Shown in pieces: positions 52,201 to 61,200 of a stretch of DNA of 64,000 bases. Within the stretch, counting starts at the first letter, position 1. Each line of letters begins with the position of its first letter. The DNA is from Pseudoips prasinana (taxonomy: Eukaryota; Arthropoda; Insecta; Lepidoptera; Nolidae): the NCBI GenBank assembly GCA_951640165.1, contig OX621257.1:4537201-4601200 (forward strand), written 5' to 3'. The notes beneath the pieces are model-generated. The model made no database searches and was not told the origin of the DNA. It worked only from the letters and a program-made list of their open reading frames with translations. A program made the position numbers and the translations under genes.

Positions 52201-55200
52201 ATGGCTTACAGAAAAATGTTTTTATACAGTTCCGGAGTTTTTTGACAATAAAGGATATTAATAATAATTGTGATTTGTACCTATTTGTATAATTTCATGT
52301 TAACTGACATTTTACTATTGTGTGTGTACCCTCTTACTAACTTCTTGACGTAATCTAAATAACATACAATTGTAATTCACTAATGGACGTAAAATAATGA
52401 AATGTAATATAGTTTAATTAGCTGTTTATTATTTGTATACACATGTGGACCTTATTTTAATTCTAAGACCTGTATAATTACCATATTTAACACAAATAAA
52501 ATGTGCTTTTCTTATCTTACCAGTGAACCTGTGTTACCACAGTACCACAGTACTAGTAACTTTATGTGCTACTAAAACAAGTACCAGTGACCATATGTGG
52601 TACCAAAACAAGTACCAGTGATCCTATATGTTATTAAAACAAGTACCAGTGACTCTATGTGTTATCACATAAGTATTAGTGTCCCAAAACAAGTACCAGA
52701 GACCCTATGTCTTACCACAGAACTAGTAACTTTGTGCTACCAAAAAAAGCTCCAGTGAATCTTCGTGCTACCACAATAAGTATCAGTGACCAATGTGTTT
52801 TCAAAACAAGTACCAGTGACCCTATGTTTTACCAAACAAATGTCAGTGACCCCACGAATTAAAAACAGTGACTATGTGTTGCAACAATGATTTGTAAGAT
52901 TAAATGTTACCACAATAAGTACCAATACCCGTATGTTTCACTACAGTAAGTACCAATCCCCGTATGTTTTACCACAATAAGTACCAGTCGTGTTACCACA
53001 ATAAGAACCACTTGTGTCACCATATTATGTGCCAGTAACCCTTTGTGTTACCACAATTAGCATCACTACCTCTGTGTTACCACTTTGCCCGTCGCATTTG
53101 GCACGACACGGTTTCCTCACTAAGCTAACTTCATGTAAAAATAAAAATTATTTCGGGGTCTACTTGGTTGAGGACCTACCTTTCGTGCTTCGGATAACTC
53201 GAAAAGCCGTCTGTCCTGGTTCTCATGAAACATTTATCTTTACAACTAGTCATAAGCCAAATAGAAGTTGACATCTGGGACTCTACCGGCTAAGTCACCG
53301 AACATCGATTTCTTAAATGACGTTTAAGTAAATAAAGGTTAAAAATGACTTAATCAATAGTTAAATCGGCTTCCATGAACACATGTGACGTCATAAATGG
53401 TCCGGAATCGATTGTCAACGTTGAAGCCGATTTAACGATTGATTAAGTCATTTTTAACCTGTATTTATATAAACGCCATTTAAGAAATCGATGTTCGGCG
53501 ATTTAGAAGGTAGAGCCCCTGGTCTAACAACCTTGATTATGATTGGTTATTCGATTAATTCTTCGCAACAAAGACCCAATAAAAATAGGAAAAACGTAAC
53601 ACACATACCTTCTTGGAAAGGGAATACCCTCCCCCTATTGACCCAGTAGTGGTCGTATTGTCCAAAGAACCGCACGACAAACTCCCCCATGCTATGCTTC
53701 ACCGCTAGAATATTCTCCGGGATCTCGGACGGATGTAATATTATTCCCGGCCACCATCTGCGCAACAAAAATGAGTTGTATAAATCAAAGGAACAGTGAG
53801 GATCGAACCCACGAGCCATGGGGTTTCCGGTCCCATGTGTGTTAACCGTTCGCCACAGCACTGTTGTTTTCGGACCCGAATTGATCCCATTTGATGCTCC
53901 ATAAACTTTACATTATGAAAATTTTATTTTTTTTGTTATGTACTCAAGAGTACCTTTATTTAAACACTCTGTGCAGTTGCACAGAGTGTTTAAATAAAGG
54001 TACAATAGAAAGGATACAGTCACGGGTAACTACCCGTGACTGTATCCTTTCTATTGTACCTTTCTCCTGTTTCCTAAGTAGGTGTCTGGAAGAGATCACT
54101 TTTTAGTGATAAGACCACCAATTGTACTGTTTCTCTAACATGCATTGTTCTTGTACTGATTAATATTTTGGTGTACAATAAAGAGTTTAATAATAATTAT
54201 AAGAGCAAATAATTATGTTGAACACAAGATTATTAGCTCAAAGAACAACCAGACTAAAAATTTGTAAGGTCACTTTATAGACTAAGAAATAAACGAATAC
54301 AAAAAGACTTGTACATTAACAAGATTTAAAATACAATTCGCAGTTTTTTCGCCACAAGCGGTCACTTATTTTCTGTTTGTTTCTTGATAACTAGGTATGT
54401 ATTTCTTGTATAAGACCCTCTTCGCACCAAATTTCACTCAGTAAATATTGATTGATAGATTGGTTGATTGATTGGTTGATAGATAGATAGATAGATTGAT
54501 TGGTTGATTGATTGATTGATGAATTGATTGAGTAATTGGTTGATGACCTGAGCTCTGATTAAAGTAGTCTCTAGTAGTAGAGCTTATAAAGTACTTTAGT
54601 ATTAAGGCGATTATCATACGGGCGGTGATTACTTATGATACGCTAGCAGATTATTGTGTGTTTAAATGTAATGAATAATAAAAGATTTGAGATTTAAACA
54701 GTACTTGTCATCTCCCTACTCCTCAAAACTGGGTTTTGGGGATGTTTTCTGCAACTGGCCATTTCATTGATACCAATGAAAATTATATGTAATCGGGGTT
54801 GATGGTGGGAATATTCCCCATATCATATAAATTGCCTTAGTGAGCTGGTCAAAGCTGAATCACATAAATTTCAATCATAGTACTTCTCATATAATATTGC
54901 CTGCCACTTCGTGTACCTGGTTCGATTCCCGCGCAGGACAACTATTTGTGTGATCCATAAGTAGTTGTTCTGAGTCTGGGTGTACTTTTTGTGTCCGTTA
55001 ATTACATGTTTGTAAAGTACACCGCGACACAGGCAAAAGTTTCCCTAATGCTGGGCGTCGTCTTTAAAATAATTTAGCCCAGTGTGTGCCAGTTTTGAGT
55101 CACATAATGACTTCACACACATAATCCAAAAAATAAACATCCAACTGAAATTTCTAATTATCATTTACATCCAACGGAATATAGCAACACTTAGGTGACG

Positions 55201-58200
55201 ATTTAAGAAATAATAACAATGCTTGTATTGCCCGATAAAAAAAAATATCGCGTATTGCCATATGCGATATTTTTTGTTCTTTTTATTGATTGCTCTTGTG
55301 ACAACAGTGGCCCTCCAAAACTTTACATGCTCTAGGAGGCCCAGAGTATAGACCCCATATCAAGCTCCACCAGCTCCCAAAACAAGTGAGTTTTGAGGTA
55401 TAAGGGGATACATTAGTCCGATCGGATAGCTTACATCATTTGACCATAGAGGTCCTCTTTTTCCGCTAAATCATTAGGTATAAACAGCCCTGGCGCACTC
55501 GGCTCTTTAGCTGCGAAGCGACAAGTGCATCGGCCTTGGCAGGACTGATCAGTATAACTCTGCCGTACGAAACAGGCGAGCGATCTGGAATAGTTAGAGC
55601 AAAAGAAGCACTAGTGCGTAATTATTGGGTTTCTATTAGTCTTTTGTACTTTGGGTAAAGAAAAGTATATCCCTATAGGGCCCGCGCAAAATAAATTGAA
55701 CTTTATTGCGACAAAGCGAGAGTCGCTTTTTATTTATGTGCCTTAGTGAATGGAACTGTGGTTATGCTGAAAATAAAGCCAACTTACCTGTAATGTCCCA
55801 GTTTGACCCATACCATTTCTCCGTAAAGCGGTAAACGTCCAGTTTCACAATCTTCACACATATAGCCACCTGTCAAAGAGAAAGTAAGTATATTGAAATG
55901 ATTATGGCCATAGATAGTGCTGTACGGTGACAGCAACGATCTCAATTCGTGGGAAGCGTAGAAGTCATCCCGAGGGGATATCTTTTTTTGTTTTTTTTTT
56001 TATGTCAGAGGTCGACAAACGAGCAAGTGGGTCACCTGATGGTAAGTGATCACCGCCGCCCATGGACACTCGCAACACCAGAGGAGTCGCGGGTGCGTTG
56101 CCGGTTTAAGAGTCAGCAAACAAGTGTTGCTGACCCTTCCCCCCACCCCGATGAGCTCTGGCGACCTTACTCACACTCAGAAACACAACATTAAATTATT
56201 TTTAAGGAATGTCTTCTGTAAGGTGGAGGTACTTCCCCAGTCGGGCTGCTCTTCGAGCGAATGAACGCTGTGCCCTACCTCTCTTAAATATATCAGAGAC
56301 GAAGCAGCAGCGTCTCTTTGACTACTACTTTTATGGATGTTTTTCAGCAGCAATAATAACGTTTTTACAACCAACTGATATTATATGCAGTAAAAATTAA
56401 GCAAATATATACTTAAATACTGTTTCATTAAACATAGACGATGTATTCAATCGCAATAACATATTTAATACTAGCTGTGTGTGCCCGCGACTTCGCCCGC
56501 ACATTTTGTAATGACTCCGTAAATGTTACTGTCTCTTGTCGCAAACTTATAAAACATTGACATAAACCTTACATATTTCCATGCAAACTTTCATCCCCTA
56601 TTGATATTTTACACGAATGAGGTCACAACAACACTTTTACAAACTTTGTATGACATATTTATTTACGTTTAATCAACATCCTAAAAATGAGTATCAAAAT
56701 AAGTAGCTCATAGCTAGATGCTCTCACCGGTCTGTAAGCGATCGGCGAGGTTAAGCAACTACGCTCGCGGTCAGTCCATAGATGGGTGACCGCCAAAGTG
56801 GTTTCATTTCTGAGCGTCTCCGTGCTTTGGAGGGCACGTTAAGCTGTCGGTCCCGGTTGTAATCATTAGACAACAGTCGTTAAGCCATGTCAGGGGCCTA
56901 CTGGGCGGCTTGAGCAACTCTGACACTAGGGTTACCACTGCCCATATGATAAGCAAGCAAGTATCAAGGTTTTAGCTCTAGAAATGACGCTAGTTCCATA
57001 CAAATTTTCATCCCCCTTCAACCCTTAAAATAATTTTCCCATATAAAGTAGCCTATGTCCTTTCTGAGGTTTTAGACTACCAAATTTTATTTAAATCAGT
57101 TCAGTAGTTTTGGCGTGAAAGCGTACAGACAGACAGAGTTACTCTCGCACTTATAATGTTAGTAAAGATGTATCCACATCCATGTGACAAGGTTAAACAA
57201 GGGCAATGATTAACGGTAACTTACCCTCGGGTGGTTTAATGTTAAGGCACTCTGCATGGAAGGAGGTAGGGCAGTACTCGCAGCATATCAGGGACCCGCC
57301 GAGAGCGCAGATGAAACACCACCCTGTATTCACGTGGCAGGGGACTTTCCCGGGCCTGCCATCAAAATAAAATCATTAGATCCAATATCACCTTGTTTCT
57401 TACTGATTAAATTCGTTGCGGAATCCAAGACAGTTAAAATGATTCCCCGGGACATAGCTGAGCCTCACGGCTCAGTGCCATTTCATTGTGTGCCACTGTT
57501 GACCCTGGCTTACAGGAGTTGCAGTGGTGGGTAAGGTCTACTAGGTCTACTAGTCTGACTAGGGACTGGTCCCGGAAAAAGTTATCCAAAGGCAGTCAAA
57601 ACTAAATAATGATATCGACGATCGCTTATGTTAGCGAAGTAGTCTGGATTCTTCCTAGGATAGTAGAATGGTAGTGAAACAATTGTGGAGTCCCTTTCTC
57701 GACTAACTCTAATTTATAAAAAAAAATCTGCCAACACATCCGAAGAATGAATATCAATAATTTTGTGAGATTAATGAAAAAAAACTATTCATAGCAAGTT
57801 TTCTATTTTAGGCGTTTTTAATTCACGTAAATAAAAAATATACAACTGTTTGGCCACGGAGGGCACGTTATGCTGTCGGTCCCGGTTATAGTCATTAGAC
57901 AAGAGTCATTAAGCCATATCAGAGGCCTACTGGGCGGCTTGAAAAACTCTGACACTATAAGTATTAATAATTTGATTACATACCTACGTTCAACGTGTCT
58001 GGGACAAATAATATGTGACGCGGACAATATTTGTGACCCAGCAGGCAGACACTTCGTGAAAGAATGGTATGTAGCAGGACATCGTACACATCTGGCCAAT
58101 TTGTCTCCACTGAACCTCGTCTTACACCCTCTGGGATCATCTGACACACAAGTATGGCAAACATGTCTTGGACATGTCAACGCCTCGAAATGTTCACTTA

Positions 58201-61200
58201 TTTTTTTGTTATTTTTCGAAGGTTCACCACCATTAAACTGCGTCTGCGGCCAATAATCCAAACACTCCAAATGATAATACTTATGACAATGTGCTACATG
58301 ACATTTTTGTCTTACATTTGAATTAGTTTTGGATACGGCATTTCTACATACAAAACAAACTGGGACATCATATATCCGGCAATTATTACATTTGAAATCT
58401 GAGTCATCAATTTGCATGACTGATTTGATAGGTTTCAGTTTTATATTGATTATGTCACATTTTCCTGGTACAGTGTCATTCCAATCGAGCTCATCCTCGC
58501 TTGTAATGTCTCCATAATCAACTATCTCGGCAGTCTCTAAAAGTTCTTTCATTTTAGCTTCTAATTGTGTTTCAAATGTATCAGCGTCAACTGTACGAGA
58601 ATCTGTTTCGAGTATCTCTTCAATAGAAATATTGTTCTCTTCAGACACATCTTGATATTTATCATCCTGACTGTCATATTCATCTGAGCTTTTAGGTTTA
58701 CGACAAAGCTTCTTCTTTTTTTTTCTGCCTCTAATAGGCGCACGTTCTTCAACCTTTTCCAATTCTTTTTTAACACACTCGGCATGGAACATACCATTAC
58801 AACCTTTGCATTTTATAAGAGTGTTGTGAGTATTTTCACAAATTTCACATACTTTCTCCCTTGCAAGACCTTTAAAAATATTTGGTTTAGGTCTTGTTAA
58901 TTCTGCGAAATACAATTCCCATTCACTAATATCCTCAACTTGCGCAACAGCTTCTTTAATTTGTGGAACTTGGTCATGTCCCACTTCATTTTTAATTTCA
59001 GCTTTGGTTAATTCCTTAGCACTATTAGATGATTTCTTCTTAAATATCTCAAACACTTCCAGTTCTTCTTCTATATCAGAATATTCTTCATTGTAAAAAG
59101 GTTTAATTGATTTCCTTTTAGGTTTATCTTTAATAACTTCTTCTTCATCAAAATCTTTTTCCGTTTTGATTTTAGGCCGTCTTACTTTCTTAGGCTGATA
59201 TGGAACATCGTTTAATCCTTTTACTAAACTAGATTGTTCAATTTCATCATTCTTTTTCAATTCGGATTTAGAATTTTCTTCATATAACCAAGTTTTATGT
59301 AAATAACTTACAATTTCATCTTGCGTAAGTTCAGGGTGGTCCTCCATCAACGCATCTTGTTTCATTTTTAAATATTTTATGAATTCAGGATCTTCCATGG
59401 GAATCTCTTTCTTTGGCACTTTCTTATTCCGTTTGCTTCGAGATAATTCGCTATCAGTAGAATTCATGGATATTGTGTCTTCTTCTGATAATTTATCGGT
59501 AGTTTCTTTAGGAAAAATAGATGTCCTGGCCTTAGAACGCAGTTTACATTTAATAAGAGGCGCTTCGCTATCTTCCGAGTCAATAGAATCTCCATCATTA
59601 TCATCTTTGGACCCTGTCTTTTCTATCACTTGATCTAGATTTACTTCGGCAATACTTGACGTATTTATTGATGTCATTTTACTATCTGTTTTAAGAATGT
59701 TATCAGTATTCAGATTTGTTGGTTCTACATCAATTTCTTTCAATAAAACTTCTGTGTCTGTTTCTCGTCCATACTTAGATAACTCAACCTCTTTTGATGT
59801 TTTTATTTCATTCGTTTCCTTATCCGACTTACTAATATCTGCACTAGAAACAATTATAGGCTCCTTTTTCACAAACTCATTTGCAATTGCTTTATCATTA
59901 TTCATAACAGAAGAATGTTCTTTATCTTGTTTCTTTTCCGGCTCACTTTTTGGTTGTAGGAATTTGTGCATATTATTTTTGGCGAGGCTCAGACTTTTTT
60001 TAGGTATAGGCGATTTGCACGTACCTTTGACTAAATTAGATTCTTTTAAATCATCGTTTTTCTTTTCATCTGATTTTGCACTTTCTTCATAAAGCCACGT
60101 TTTATACAAATATGCTACGATTTCTTCGTGATTTAAGCCCGGATTTTCATCCATCAAAGCATCTTGTCTCATTTCAATAAATTTTAAAAATTCACAGTTA
60201 TCTAAAGGAACTTCTTTCTTTTTATCTTGCTTTGATCGCAATTTACGTTTGCTTTCAGACTTAATTGATGTAACACTATCCTCTGAATTAATTGAAACAG
60301 AATCGATATCACCATTCATGTTGTTATCGTGATGGAAACCATTTTCTTTGACAGTCTCTGTTATAAAATTAGGGATATGTACTTCTTTCGAAGGACTAAC
60401 TTCTATTTCTTTGACATTACTCATTTTAATTTCTTTATCCATAATGGTTTCAATTTGAGGATACGTTTTTTTATCAATAATATAATTTGCGGGATCTGTA
60501 GATTTAGTGGTGTCTTTCTTATTTTCAATAACATTTACTTCACGCATGTTTACTTCAGGGTTGTCATTAGACTCTGAAGTGTGACTATTTACATCATTGC
60601 TCCTATTATCGTTTTCAACAATATTTTTTGTAACATTAGTATCTACATCCATAAAATCTTCTGGTAGCTCTTCTAGATGTGAACTTATTTTTGGTATTTC
60701 CACCGCACTTTCAACCGCATGATCTTTTTTAAATTTATATTTATTCGTTTCAGCTTCACGTTGCGTAGTAGTAGGACTTGCAAAACTATCTTTCTGAATA
60801 AAGTCAGGGCTATCAATATCTTTTCTATGAGTAAATGTAGGACTTTCAGCTATATCTTTCTGGCCAAAAGTAGGGATTGCTATTTCTTCTCCTTTAGTGA
60901 TTATTTCACTTTCAGTCTGTGTAAACGTAGCACTTTCTCTTTGTGTAAAGGTGGGACTTTCAACCATTTCCTTTCGAGTAAGGGTATCACTATCCATTTG
61001 CGTAAACGTAGGACTATCTCTTTGTGTAGAGGTGGGACTTTCAACAATTTCCTTTCGAGTAAGGGTATCACTATCCATTTGCGTAAACGTAGGACTTTCT
61101 ATTTGTGTAAAAGTAGGACTTTCAACAATACTTTCCCTTTCTGTGCGAGTTACACTACAATCATTAACTTTACTTGTATCTTCATTGAGAAAATCTTCAT

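Noticed and set aside
52130..52510. Possible additional NSD exon between 51899 and 53609
   Set aside because: Flanking exons already join in phase, and no conserved peptide with splice sites was found.
55240..55280. Rho-independent terminator-like hairpin
   Set aside because: An AT-rich palindrome in an intron of a eukaryotic gene; no terminator role is expected.
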